This document shows positions 31,466-38,089 of a stretch of 50,841 nt of DNA, piece by piece (the stretch's first letter is position 1; each line of letters starts with the position of its first letter). A model generated the notes under the pieces. That model worked only from the letters and a program-made list of their open reading frames with translations, was not told where the DNA came from and made no database searches. The stretch is from positions 1 to 50,841 of IMG/VR virus record IMGVR_UViG_3300046782_000421, one strand, 5' to 3'. The DNA is from a virus. The translations under genes and the position numbers were made by a program.

Positions 31466-32119
31466 CTATCGCCCGACGCTGTGAAAACCACAATTTCCAG
31501 TGTCTTCCCATGTGCGGTATTTCGCCACGATCCTGACAATCACCGCCTCTTGCTTTTCGCTCGGATGGCGGATGCCTCGGTCGATCAGGTCAACGACAAA
31601 ATTTTGCTCCCATTGCGTCAGCATGGACACGCCGTGCCGGTCGAACATATCGCGCAGGATGTCCATCCAGGGCGGCGGTGGGGGCGAGGGCTTGGCCCCC
31701 CACGGCGGCGCTCCCCAAGCCCAGGGATCGGGATTGCTCGACGCCCGTGCGTTGGCTGCTGCGTTCCAGAAGGCGGATCGATCCTCTTGCTGCGGGCGCG
31801 GCGCCGACGTTGCCGTAAAGCCTGCGTCTCGATGGCGCTCCAGCGCGATGCGCTTGGCCTTCTCTTCTTCGGCCTTAGCCAGCGCCACCGCGACCGCCTC
31901 TTTGGCGACCTCGACCATGTGCAAGGCGGCGTCGAGCCTATACTGCAGCATGCCGCCGCCGCCCCCGCCAAAAACCGCCGCCATCATTTCTGTGACGTTG
32001 TGGCCCTGCTTTTTTGCGTGAATGCAAAGCATTCTTGCAGCCGCAGCAGCCTCGCCATCGTGTTCGCTCGACAGCATGGCGATAATTTTCTTGATCTTTT
32101 CAACATCATAGTCAGCCAT
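31466..32119 (-). CDS. DUF2786-like N-terminal protein (217 aa)
   Basis: ATG at 32119 (MADYDVEKIKKIIAMLSSEH). The first 45 residues match the DUF2786 look (KIKKIIAMLSSEHDGEAAAA, RMLCIHAKKQG). The middle has a Gly run and a Pro-rich linker. The end reads MLTQWEQNFVVDLIDRGIRH, PSEKQEAVIVRIVAKY, a motif seen at the C-termini of phage replication-region proteins. It is co-directional with prim-pol. Role probably in replication; not proven. Confidence 0.65.
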   Translation of the reverse strand: MADYDVEKIKKIIAMLSSEHDGEAAAAARMLCIHAKKQGHNVTEMMAAVFGGGGGGMLQYRLDAALHMVEVAKEAVAVALAKAEEEKAKRIALERHRDAGFTATSAPRPQQEDRSAFWNAAANARASSNPDPWAWGAPPWGAKPSPPPPPWMDILRDMFDRHGVSMLTQWEQNFVVDLIDRGIRHPSEKQEAVIVRIVAKYRTWEDTGNCGFHSVGR

Positions 32120-32323
32120 CGCGCAAAGCTCTCCCGCCCCTGCAAAATGCAAGGCTGTTCGTTGACAATGATGACGGGGGAGCCTAAATTGCTGTCAAGT
32201 CAGCGTCCACTGACTATTCTCCTGTCGTCCCGTCGTCCGTTCTCCCGGTGGTAGTGCAGACCAAGGCCCCAGCCGCAAGGCCGGGGTCTTGTTTATTTGG
32301 GGCGTCCAACTTAGGCCCGGATT
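32120..32323. other. Regulatory gap with facing TTGACA boxes and a hairpin
   Basis: TTGACA occurs on the plus strand (32162-32167) and on the minus strand (32193-32198), 25 bases apart and facing each other. Neither has a good -10 at 17-18 bases. GTCAG-N6-CTGAC follows at about 32200. The right part holds a GC hairpin (32263-32290). Confidence 0.45.
32263..32290 (-). terminator. Hairpin after the HTH gene
   Basis: AAGGCCCCAGCC and GGCCGGGGTCTT pair around GCAA with two mismatches. It lies 34 bases beyond the stop of the small HTH gene. On the plus strand it is followed by TTGTTTATTT. Confidence 0.45.
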
Positions 32324-32551
32324 TCAATTCTGTCCAGCGCCAAGCAACCCCTCCAAAGCGCGCGCCGCCTCCCGGACCCGCTCCTGCGCGATCACCCCCA
32401 GAGCCTCCTGGGCGTCCTTTGGCATGGCGAACTCACCCCTGGCCCAGCGCCGAACCGTACGCGGCGCCACGTTCAAGCGCGCGGCCAGTTCCCCGATCCA
32501 ATGAGCGCCGAACAGGTTCTGGCCCACGGTTTCCAACATTTCAGGCGTCAT
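32324..32551 (-). CDS. Small helix-turn-helix regulator (75 aa)
   Basis: ATG at 32551 chosen for AAGGAGG nine bases upstream. Contains WIGELAARLNVAPRTVRRWA then RGEFAMPKDAQEAL, a clear XRE/Cro-type HTH. Its 5' end overlaps the preceding Cys protein gene. Likely a phage transcription regulator or DNA-binding accessory. Confidence 0.7.
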   Translation of the reverse strand: MTPEMLETVGQNLFGAHWIGELAARLNVAPRTVRRWARGEFAMPKDAQEALGVIAQERVREAARALEGLLGAGQN

Positions 32552-32747
32552 CGGCTGTTTCCTCCTTTTCTTCAATCGGCTGGCCCAGATCGCAGCCCGA
32601 ATCGCCGCGCGTGAACCTGTCGGGAATATAGCCCCCGTTGGCGTCCATAATAGCGCCAGGCGGCAGCTTGATGTTGCAGGAGCCGCGCCACTCCCACGGC
32701 TTGGAGAGCGGATCGTAGAACCGGCACTGATTACATTTCATTGTCAT
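32541..32747 (-). CDS. Small Cys-rich, probably zinc-binding protein (68 aa)
   Basis: MKCNQCRFYDPLSKPW, GSCNIKLPPG and GDSGCDLGQP give four Cys placed CxxC...C...C, typical of small phage zinc proteins of unknown role. The C-terminus is acidic. ATG at 32747 lies inside the end of the previous gene. Confidence 0.65.
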   Translation of the reverse strand: MTMKCNQCRFYDPLSKPWEWRGSCNIKLPPGAIMDANGGYIPDRFTRGDSGCDLGQPIEEKEETADDA

Positions 32748-33012
32748 GCATCCAGGCTCGCATGTTGGACAGGGAGCGCACGGCGCAGTCGGAAATGTCG
32801 GCCATGATGGCGTCGGGCTTGTCGGTCTTCATGCGCTGCATGGCCGAGACGATCAGCAGCATGCCAAGGTTCAGCAGGAACTTTGGCGGCGCCAGCGCCA
32901 GGTCGCCCTTCAGCAGCCGCGTCAGCATCATGCCGAGCGTGAGTTTCTCGAGCATGCTGATATTGCCGTAAAAAGTCGGCGCATGCCTGTCGAAGTTCAT
33001 TTCCGTGCTCAT
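32731..33012 (-). CDS. Paralogue A of a tandem pair (93 aa)
   Basis: ATG at 33012 shares one base with the upstream stop (TGATG). It aligns with the next gene upstream: FYGNISMLEKL / LYGNVEGMEEP, LLNLGMLLIVSAM / IINVGMLLIVMGV, ISDCAVRSLSNMRAW / VRDCAFASLENLRKY. A recent-looking duplication of an unknown ~90-residue phage protein. Confidence 0.7.
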   Translation of the reverse strand: MSTEMNFDRHAPTFYGNISMLEKLTLGMMLTRLLKGDLALAPPKFLLNLGMLLIVSAMQRMKTDKPDAIMADISDCAVRSLSNMRAWMHDNEM

Positions 33013-33287
33013 CAGTTTGTCCTCTCTTGGGTGTATTTGCGCAGGTTTTCCAGCGAAGCAAAGGCGCAATCCCGCACCTTGTTGAGCGTCGCAATCGGGT
33101 CGGGGCAGGCGTCCATGCCATTGACGCCCATGACGATCAGCAGCATGCCGACGTTGATTATGGCGTCGGGCGGCAGAAAGCTCAGATCCTCGCCCACATC
33201 GACTGCGGCGGTAATGATTGGCTCTTCCATCCCTTCGACATTGCCGTAGAGCATGGGCGGAAAGGGAAATTCGGGTCTGTTGTTCAT
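33012..33287 (-). CDS. Paralogue B of a tandem pair (91 aa)
   Basis: Start ATG 33287 overlaps the stop of the membrane micropeptide (ATGA). Shares the YGN, N-GMLLIV and DCA-SL-N-R landmarks with its downstream copy. Function unknown. Confidence 0.7.
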   Translation of the reverse strand: MNNRPEFPFPPMLYGNVEGMEEPIITAAVDVGEDLSFLPPDAIINVGMLLIVMGVNGMDACPDPIATLNKVRDCAFASLENLRKYTQERTN

Positions 33288-33391
33288 TGGGTTCTCGTCC
33301 AGTTCAGGGTGATGAGGGTTGCAATTAAGCCGGCCAGCATGGTTTTGGGCGCGCTGGCCGCCAGGAGAATGATGATAAAGGCGAGGGTCAA
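33284..33391 (-). CDS. Membrane micropeptide (35 aa)
   Basis: A TTG at 33391 overlaps the upstream stop (TTGA), and the frame ends in an ATGA overlap with the next gene. It encodes LTLAFIIILLAASAPK, then MLAGLIATLITLNWTR, one or two hydrophobic segments. The TTG start and weak ribosome site lower confidence. Confidence 0.4.
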   Translation of the reverse strand: MTLAFIIILLAASAPKTMLAGLIATLITLNWTRTQ

Positions 33392-33594
33392 GCCCCCTCC
33401 CTGACCGGCGACATTTCGCCGTCGATGATGACGTAGTTGACCGGGTCGCTGCTCTCGACGGCCCGGTGATCCTCGGCCAGGGTCCAGCGCATGAACAGGC
33501 TATGCGCGCTGATTTCGGCCTCTTCCTTGGTCGCGAACACCAGGCGATTGTGCTCCCAGTTTCCGCTGATTTTAACCTCCGGTTTCCAGTTCAT
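33388..33594 (-). CDS. Small protein (68 aa), unknown
   Basis: ATG at 33594 in an ATGA overlap. Reads MNWKPEVKISGNWEHNRLVF, ATKEEAEISAHSLFMRW, VNYVIIDGEMSPV. A compact alpha/beta look. Small proteins with this ATKEEAE...RW pattern are common in phages; function unknown. Confidence 0.6.
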   Translation of the reverse strand: MNWKPEVKISGNWEHNRLVFATKEEAEISAHSLFMRWTLAEDHRAVESSDPVNYVIIDGEMSPVREGA

Positions 33595-33716
33595 TGGTGC
33601 GACCCTCCAATGGTCAAGACGAGAGCGACGACAGCCAGCAGGGTGATCCAGCCCATGACGCGCGGGAACAGGCCCCAGCACAGCACGAAAATCCCGAATC
33701 CGATCATGAAATGCAT
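33591..33716 (-). CDS. Membrane micropeptide (41 aa)
   Basis: ATG at 33716 lies inside the 3' end of the zinc-ribbon gene; the stop overlaps the next ATG (ATGA). Two hydrophobic stretches, FMIGFGIFVLCWGLF and WITLLAVVALVLTIG. Confidence 0.5.
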   Translation of the reverse strand: MHFMIGFGIFVLCWGLFPRVMGWITLLAVVALVLTIGGSHQ

Positions 33717-33907
33717 TGCAGGATCTCCTCGGCGCCGTACACCGCCCGCTTGCCGCAGGCCTCGCAGACGTATTTCCTGGCGTCCGGTTCGCAGCCATCC
33801 TGCTCGCCGCCGCATGCGATGCAGAAGCCCGGATTGTCCAGGCAATGATCGCGGCGCTCGACCGCATCCAAGAGGCGGTCAATAGTAATTGACGGGTGTG
33901 TTTTCAT
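33704..33907 (-). CDS. Zinc-ribbon phage protein (67 aa)
   Basis: AGGAGG stands six bases before the ATG at 33907. Four Cys in two CxxC pairs (GFCIACGGEQDGCEPDARKY, VCEACGKRAVYGAEEIL) after a RLLDAVERRDHCLDNP helix. A widespread small phage type with a zinc ribbon; function unknown. Confidence 0.75.
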   Translation of the reverse strand: MKTHPSITIDRLLDAVERRDHCLDNPGFCIACGGEQDGCEPDARKYVCEACGKRAVYGAEEILQCIS

Positions 33908-33909
33908 TT

Positions 33910-33987
33910 TTACCTCCTAAATACCGCCGCGATCACCATATAGATAATCGCGAATCCCACGATAAGCATCCACATAGTCTGCATCAT
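33910..33987 (-). CDS. Membrane micropeptide (25 aa)
   Basis: ATG at 33987 overlaps the stop of the ClpP-like gene (ATGA). It encodes MMQTMWMLIVGFAIIYMVIA plus AVFRR, a single membrane helix with a positive end. Its last codons supply the AGGAGG of the next gene. Confidence 0.4.
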   Translation of the reverse strand: MMQTMWMLIVGFAIIYMVIAAVFRR

Positions 33988-34916
33988 TGCTTCACCCATC
34001 TTGCGTTGATCTTGTTGTAGGTGTCCCATTGCTGAATGCCCCAGCCACGGCACTTCTTGAGTGCGTCCGAGTAGTGGACGCAGGTCCAGGCGTCAAATTC
34101 CTTCTCAGCGCCGGTGGTGTGGTTCTCCACAAGCTCGACCCGCTTCTTGGTGTTCGACACATAGCTGATGCTCAACAGGTAAGAGCCGTCGTTATGCATG
34201 ACCCGCGACAGGTTCAGCTTGCCGTAGCTCTCTTTCGACCAGCGAGCGGCCTGATCGACGTAGTCGCCCCAGGAGCCAGACCAGTTGATCGTATTGCTGG
34301 CCGGCGCCGGCGGCGCAGCAGAAGGCCTGGGCATGGACGCGGGCGCCGCAGCCGCCTTGGGTTTGACCGGCACGATATCGACGCCCATGCTGCGCAGGTC
34401 CGCGCTATCGAGCCAGGACACCTCGCTGTTGCCGGTCATCGCCAGCTTGCCCAGGATCGCCGGCGGGACGCCGTACTCTTTCAGATCCGCGATCATCAAG
34501 AGCGTGACCTTGGCGGCGCTGGTGTCCTCTTTGCCGTTCATGCTGGCCCCATGGACGCCGATCTTAGCGTCGGCCATGACCAGCTTTTCCTTGCCGGCGG
34601 CCAGGATCAGAAAGCAGGACGAGGCGCACATATCGCCATTGGCGACCATGACGGTGTAGCCCTGCTTGGCGACAATGATCGCCATGGCCTCGGCGGTGTA
34701 GACGTTGCCGCCAGGCGAGTTGAGGCCGATCCCGGTGACGGTGTGGCCGGCCTTGGCGATATCGGCCAGGCGGGCCTCGAAAACCGTTTCTTCGCCATAA
34801 TTGATGTCGCCCTCGACGGCGAGGATGTCGCCGCTCGGCATGTTGACGATCTTGTATTCGGCGGCCTGGGCCGAGACGGAGCACAGCAGGGAAGCCAGGA
34901 GAGCAAGCTTTTTCAT
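33984..34916 (-). CDS. Secreted ClpP/SppA-like serine protease homologue (310 aa)
   Basis: Signal peptide MKKLALLASLLCSVSAQAAE, so the protein acts in the periplasm or is released. The ClpP-type core has GIGLNSPGGNVYTAEAMAII (oxyanion turn NSPGG, 66-70), CASSCFLILAAG (probable nucleophile Ser99) and AKIGVHGAS (His122), as in bacterial exported proteins with a CASAC...GFH pattern. After a Pro/Ala linker comes an unrecognised ~100-residue domain (NWSGSWGDYVDQAARWSKES). ATG at 34916 with GAGG upstream. The frame upstream of it is a shadow. Confidence 0.75.
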   Translation of the reverse strand: MKKLALLASLLCSVSAQAAEYKIVNMPSGDILAVEGDINYGEETVFEARLADIAKAGHTVTGIGLNSPGGNVYTAEAMAIIVAKQGYTVMVANGDMCASSCFLILAAGKEKLVMADAKIGVHGASMNGKEDTSAAKVTLLMIADLKEYGVPPAILGKLAMTGNSEVSWLDSADLRSMGVDIVPVKPKAAAAPASMPRPSAAPPAPASNTINWSGSWGDYVDQAARWSKESYGKLNLSRVMHNDGSYLLSISYVSNTKKRVELVENHTTGAEKEFDAWTCVHYSDALKKCRGWGIQQWDTYNKINARWVKQ

Positions 34917-34927
34917 CAGAGAAATCC

Positions 34928-35362
34928 TCAGATCTTGGTGGCGCATTCCGGACCAATGCCGGAAGCGATGGAAGCGGGGACGGTCAATTTGCGACCGCAG
35001 CGGCAGCACTTGCCCTCGTGCCAGAACTCGACCACATCGGGCAGGCTCGCGGTGTTCAGGAACTTGGAGAACCAGGCCAGGGCCTTGGCCGACGGCGCCT
35101 CGGCGCTGATCGTCGATTTGCGGCCATGCTGGAACCCGCGCATGCCGACGAACTGGCCCAGGTAGGTGTAGGAGGCCTCGTTGTCGGCGCCGGTCAGGAC
35201 CGACACGAAAAACAGATCCTTGCCTTCGTCGCCGCAGTGACGCGCCTTGAAGGTGTAGCGAGCGCCGGTCTTGGCCGACACCAGGGTGAAAGTGGCGTTG
35301 CCGGCGAACAGGAACTTGTTGATCGCGGCGATGTCTGTGAGGCGGGCGGTGGAGAGTTTCAT
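34928..35362 (-). CDS. DUF6011-like zinc-binding protein (144 aa)
   Basis: The C-terminus carries EGKCCRCGRKLTVPASIASG and IGPECATKI, the Cys pattern C-x-x-C...C of DUF6011-type phage proteins. The N-terminal part (FLFAGNATFTLVSAKTGARY, RHCGDEGKDLFFVSVL) is a beta domain. ATG at 35362 with GAGGA upstream; a strong promoter of the shared type lies just before it. Confidence 0.7.
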   Translation of the reverse strand: MKLSTARLTDIAAINKFLFAGNATFTLVSAKTGARYTFKARHCGDEGKDLFFVSVLTGADNEASYTYLGQFVGMRGFQHGRKSTISAEAPSAKALAWFSKFLNTASLPDVVEFWHEGKCCRCGRKLTVPASIASGIGPECATKI

Positions 35363-35388
35363 CGGTGTGTCCTCGTTGCTGATGTCCC

Positions 35389-35418
35389 CTTATAGGACAC
35401 ACCGTGTTCGCCTGTCAA
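35389..35418 (-). promoter_or_regulatory. Shared-type promoter, copy 1
   Basis: Minus strand TTGACA (35413-35418), 18-base spacer beginning GG-CGAACACG and ending GTGTCC, then TATAAG (35389-35394) and GGGGACATCAGC. It serves the DUF6011-like gene. Confidence 0.8.
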
Positions 35419-35425
35419 CCTGATT

Positions 35426-35515
35426 TCAGAAAAAATTTTCAACCAGGTTCACATAGCCCAGGATGGCGAGGGTCGCGAGGGCGACCAGGATGGCGTCTTT
35501 CCAGAAGGCGCTCAT
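35426..35515 (-). CDS. Membrane micropeptide (29 aa)
   Basis: ATG at 35515 shares a base with the upstream stop (TGATG). Encodes MSAFWKDAILVALATLAILG then YVNLVENFF, a single hydrophobic helix. Too short to classify. Confidence 0.45.
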   Translation of the reverse strand: MSAFWKDAILVALATLAILGYVNLVENFF

Positions 35516-35829
35516 CAGCGTTCTCCCCCGCTCTGAGACACCTGGAACCCGCGATCAGCCAGCCATTCGGCCAGGTCCGCGCCAATCGGGCGCCAGTCGG
35601 CCTCGACCTTGGCGTAGACCGCGTCCGCGAACTCGTCGATCACCTCTTTCGAGGTGCCGGCGACCAGGTCGATCTCGATGATCGAGACGATCTCGTCGTC
35701 ATACTGACCATCGACCAGATCCTTGAGCAGGGCGTCGAAGGTCAGGTCGCAGAGCGGGTTCTCGCGAACCCAGTTGCCCTCTTTCTTGAGGTAGGGGCCT
35801 TTGGAAATGGGGAGGTAGATCTTGGACAT
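35515..35829 (-). CDS. Unknown acidic protein (104 aa)
   Basis: ATG at 35829, with no strong ribosome site. Reads MSKIYLPISKGPYLKKEGNW, FDALLKDLVDGQYDDEIVSI, EVIDEFADAVYAKVEADWRP. Not recognised. Confidence 0.6.
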   Translation of the reverse strand: MSKIYLPISKGPYLKKEGNWVRENPLCDLTFDALLKDLVDGQYDDEIVSIIEIDLVAGTSKEVIDEFADAVYAKVEADWRPIGADLAEWLADRGFQVSQSGGER

Positions 35830-35860
35830 AGCAGGAAATCCCGTTTGGGTGGGGGGCAGG

Positions 35861-35878
35861 CGGGGGCTTTCGCCCCCG
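35861..35878 (-). terminator. GAAA-tetraloop hairpin
   Basis: On the minus strand CGGGGGC-GAAA-GCCCCCG, directly after the stop of the 50-residue gene (stop 35880-35882). A very stable GNRA hairpin without a U-run; probably limits transcription or protects the mRNA end. Confidence 0.55.
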
Positions 35879-35879
35879 G

Positions 35880-36032
35880 TTAGAAATTCCAGGGCTTGAT
35901 GCCGCGAGCCTTGCAGATCTTGCGGGCTTCGCGCTTGCTCCAGCAGATGATCTGCTCGCCGTCCCGAAAATCCTTACCTCCGTAAGGGGTCTTCGCGATG
36001 ATGAGGACGTTTCCGTAGAAGTAACCGAACAT
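35880..36032 (-). CDS. Small protein (50 aa), unknown
   Basis: ATG at 36032 with GAGG nine bases upstream and a shared-type promoter 30 bases further. Reads MFGYFYGNVLIIAKTPYGGK, IICWSKREARKICKARG. Placement directly after a strong promoter supports expression. Not recognised. Confidence 0.6.
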   Translation of the reverse strand: MFGYFYGNVLIIAKTPYGGKDFRDGEQIICWSKREARKICKARGIKPWNF

Positions 36033-36061
36033 TTTGTGCGCCTCGTCGTTGTTGATGACCC

Positions 36062-36091
36062 TTTATAGGACACAACGTGATCGGGTGTCAA
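36062..36091 (-). promoter_or_regulatory. Shared-type promoter, copy 2
   Basis: Minus strand TTGACA (36086-36091), 18-base spacer with CC-CGATCACG and GTGTCC, then TATAAA (36062-36067) and GGGTCATCAAC. Confidence 0.8.
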
Positions 36092-36110
36092 CAGCCTTTT
36101 CGAAAAAAGT

Positions 36111-36419
36111 TCAAGATTCGTCGGGCAAGGGTTTTTCATCAGCCCAGTGGGGCGAGGAATAGAGTTGCGGGATGAACCAGCCGCGCTCGTGCGCCAGCCG
36201 GCCTTCGGTCGTCCAGGCGTAAAATCCGATTTGGTTTTCGCCACGGCTGGTGATCCAGCGATTGTGAAGCAGGCAGTGCATTCCTTGCCCGAAGATGCAG
36301 CACCTGCCGGGGCTGAAGGTGCTCCACCGGGTGCCAGTGGCGATCACCGCGCGCCCGCCGTTGTCGGCCATGCTCTTGAGCACGGCCTTTTGGGTCTTCG
36401 TCAGATAGCGACGCTTCAT
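36111..36419 (-). CDS. Unknown protein with winged-helix-like N-terminus (102 aa)
   Basis: ATG at 36419 in an ATGA overlap. Begins MKRRYLTKTQKAVLKSMADN, GGRAVIATGTRWSTF, then CCIFGQGMHCLLHNRWITSR. The first helices resemble a small winged-helix motif. Function unknown. Confidence 0.6.
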   Translation of the reverse strand: MKRRYLTKTQKAVLKSMADNGGRAVIATGTRWSTFSPGRCCIFGQGMHCLLHNRWITSRGENQIGFYAWTTEGRLAHERGWFIPQLYSSPHWADEKPLPDES

Positions 36420-36604
36420 GCTTCGGGTTTCCTTGCATCGACGACGCGGATGAACTGGTGGGTTTTATGCTTCAGAGCCTGGGCAGCGACCTTCTGGCGC
36501 GCCTGCTCGAAAGTGTGGGCCATCGTGAGATAATGGACGCGGAAAGGGCGCAGCGCCCCTTCCCTGGTCACCAGGACCGTAACTTCAAACTTGCGCATGG
36601 CCAT
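36416..36604 (-). CDS. Small protein (62 aa), unknown
   Basis: ATG at 36604 within TGATG. Reads MRKFEVTVLVTREGALRPFR, AHTFEQARQKVAAQALKHKT. A short beta-hairpin plus helix. Not recognised. Confidence 0.55.
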   Translation of the reverse strand: MAMRKFEVTVLVTREGALRPFRVHYLTMAHTFEQARQKVAAQALKHKTHQFIRVVDARKPEA

Positions 36605-36831
36605 CACTCCGCGTCGGCGTGGTGGGCGACCCAGTTGGCCAGCGCCTGGGCCTTGCCGGCCCGCTTGAGGCAGTCGGCATGGTTGGCCGAGAATCCGGCC
36701 TCCCTGTAGCGCGCGGCGCGACGGAGGTAAATTTCCTCCGCTTCGTGCAGCGCCAGGATGGCGGTGCGAACCTCGTCCGCAGTGAGCGGGATATCGGTCA
36801 AGCCCATTTCGCTCATTTCCTTCGTCGTCAT
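36604..36831 (-). CDS. Small helical protein (75 aa), unknown
   Basis: ATG at 36831, three bases after the upstream stop. Reads LTADEVRTAILALHEAEEIY, LRRAARYREAGFSANHADCL. Two-helix look. Function unknown. Confidence 0.55.
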   Translation of the reverse strand: MTTKEMSEMGLTDIPLTADEVRTAILALHEAEEIYLRRAARYREAGFSANHADCLKRAGKAQALANWVAHHADAE

Positions 36832-36834
36832 GCT

Positions 36835-37032
36835 TTAGATCCCCTTCCGGTGTTTGCTCAAACGCTGGCCGCCGCGCATTGCGCTGGCCTTGGTGGTGTA
36901 TGCCTTCACCTCGCGGGCGCCTTTGGTATAGGCGCGGGCCACGATCCAGCGCCAATAGGTCTGTTCCGGCCACTCTTCGACCGTGACATTGTTGGGCAGG
37001 TGGGCCAGGATTCGGCGCTGCTCAATGTTCAT
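36835..37032 (-). CDS. Small basic protein (65 aa), unknown
   Basis: ATG at 37032 in an ATGA overlap. Reads MNIEQRRILAHLPNNVTVEE, RWIVARAYTKGAREVKAYTT, SAMRGGQRLSKHRKGI. Not recognised. Confidence 0.55.
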   Translation of the reverse strand: MNIEQRRILAHLPNNVTVEEWPEQTYWRWIVARAYTKGAREVKAYTTKASAMRGGQRLSKHRKGI

Positions 37033-37214
37033 CGTTCCGCCTCTCTTTTCCAGTTGCCCCATTCAGGCTCTTCGCCCTTGGCGTAGATCACGTTTGGACG
37101 CCCCGTCAGGCGATTGCGTCCGTCGAGCACAATCACGAACGTGTCGCTGCTCCAGTGGTATCGCCACTCGCCGGTGACGCGGCGCTTGCCGTTCACCCAT
37201 GTGGCGCGCTTCAT
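37029..37214 (-). CDS. Small basic protein (61 aa), unknown
   Basis: ATG at 37214 in an ATGA overlap. Beta-rich (RVTGEWRYHWSSDTFVIVLD, GRPNVIYAKGEEPEW). The frame upstream is a shadow of the next gene. Confidence 0.55.
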   Translation of the reverse strand: MKRATWVNGKRRVTGEWRYHWSSDTFVIVLDGRNRLTGRPNVIYAKGEEPEWGNWKREAER

Positions 37215-37414
37215 CTGCCCACCTCCAGGCCGTCGGCCAGCATGCCCTCGATCAGGGCCTGGACGAACCGGGCCTCGACGGCGAGGGCGCCGCCGAACCA
37301 TAGCGCCGCGTCCTCGACGTTGTCGTCGATCCAGGTCTTGGCGTCCTCGGTGATGGGTCGAAAGAGCCACAGCGAGCCGTGGTCTTCGACGGAGACGTCA
37401 AGCTTCGCTTTCAT
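37211..37414 (-). CDS. Small conserved phage-type protein (67 aa)
   Basis: ATG at 37414 in an ATGA overlap. The pattern HGSLWLFRPITEDAKTWIDD, then FGGALAVEARFVQALIEGML and ADGLEV is common in phages and integrated elements of proteobacteria. Function unknown. Confidence 0.65.
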   Translation of the reverse strand: MKAKLDVSVEDHGSLWLFRPITEDAKTWIDDNVEDAALWFGGALAVEARFVQALIEGMLADGLEVGR

Positions 37415-37740
37415 GCCCGCACCAGATCGACGCCGCGCACGATGTGGTCCTTGTTGTGGAAACCACGGTTGACGAGGGCGCGAACCGCCGCCAGTTCGCT
37501 GCTGGCCCGCACGTCGAACGACGCCTCGGTCTTGGTGATCTTGCTGTAGAGCCGCACCGCGTAGAGCGGCAGGACGGGGGCCTCGAAAGCTTTGGCCTGC
37601 TGGCTGATCAGCGCCTCAACCAAACCGCGCAGGTAGGCGGCGTTGCTGTCAAACTTGACCTGGTTCTTTTCCTTGGCGCTGCGCTTCAGGTGGCGAACGC
37701 TCTGAGTGATTTCGTAAAGGGCGACTTCAAAGACGGACAT
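37411..37740 (-). CDS. Unknown protein (109 aa)
   Basis: ATG at 37740 with AAGGAAAAAATCA upstream. Helical first half (VALYEITQSVRHLKRSAKEK, AAYLRGLVEALISQQAK) and a DVRASSELAAVRALVNRGF second half. First gene of a coupled run of six small genes. Confidence 0.6.
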   Translation of the reverse strand: MSVFEVALYEITQSVRHLKRSAKEKNQVKFDSNAAYLRGLVEALISQQAKAFEAPVLPLYAVRLYSKITKTEASFDVRASSELAAVRALVNRGFHNKDHIVRGVDLVRA

Positions 37741-37770
37741 TGATTTTTTCCTTTTTCGGATCTTCCGGGT

Positions 37771-37793
37771 CTGCCCCTTTCTCAAGGGGGCAG
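37771..37793 (-). terminator. Hairpin between two small genes
   Basis: CTGCCCC (37771-37777) and GGGGCAG (37787-37793) pair around a nine-base loop, between the Cys-rich peptide gene and the 109-residue gene. No T-run directly after it on the minus strand; may be an attenuator or RNA-stability element. Confidence 0.4.
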
Positions 37794-37874
37794 GTCCAGA
37801 GGGACAGAAAACACAGCCGACGCGCAGGACGCATCTCCGGGGGCGACCCCAGGGCTATTGAACCGAAGCTGTGT

Positions 37875-38015
37875 TTAGTAACAGGTGGTGTTGCAGTACC
37901 GCTGGTTGCCGTAGGTGTTGCAGGTCGTGGTGCAGGTTCCAGCGTGGGCCTTGGCGACGATGCCGCCGACGATGATGATGGCGAGCAGAAGGCCGGGAAT
38001 GTAGAACTTTTTCAT
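37875..38015 (-). CDS. Secreted Cys-rich micropeptide (46 aa)
   Basis: ATG at 38015. Residues 1-26 are a clear signal peptide (MKKFYIPGLLLAIIIVGGIV, cut after AHA), leaving a ~20-residue Thr/Cys-rich peptide (GTCTTTCNTYGNQRYCNTTC) with four Cys. It would form disulfides outside the cytoplasm. Function unknown. Confidence 0.6.
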   Translation of the reverse strand: MKKFYIPGLLLAIIIVGGIVAKAHAGTCTTTCNTYGNQRYCNTTCY

Positions 38016-38089
38016 GCGTGTTCCTCTTGGTCGGACGAAAGTGTCCGCGAAATGGGGGCGCCTAAACCCCCACCGCACTGAGACTTCAA

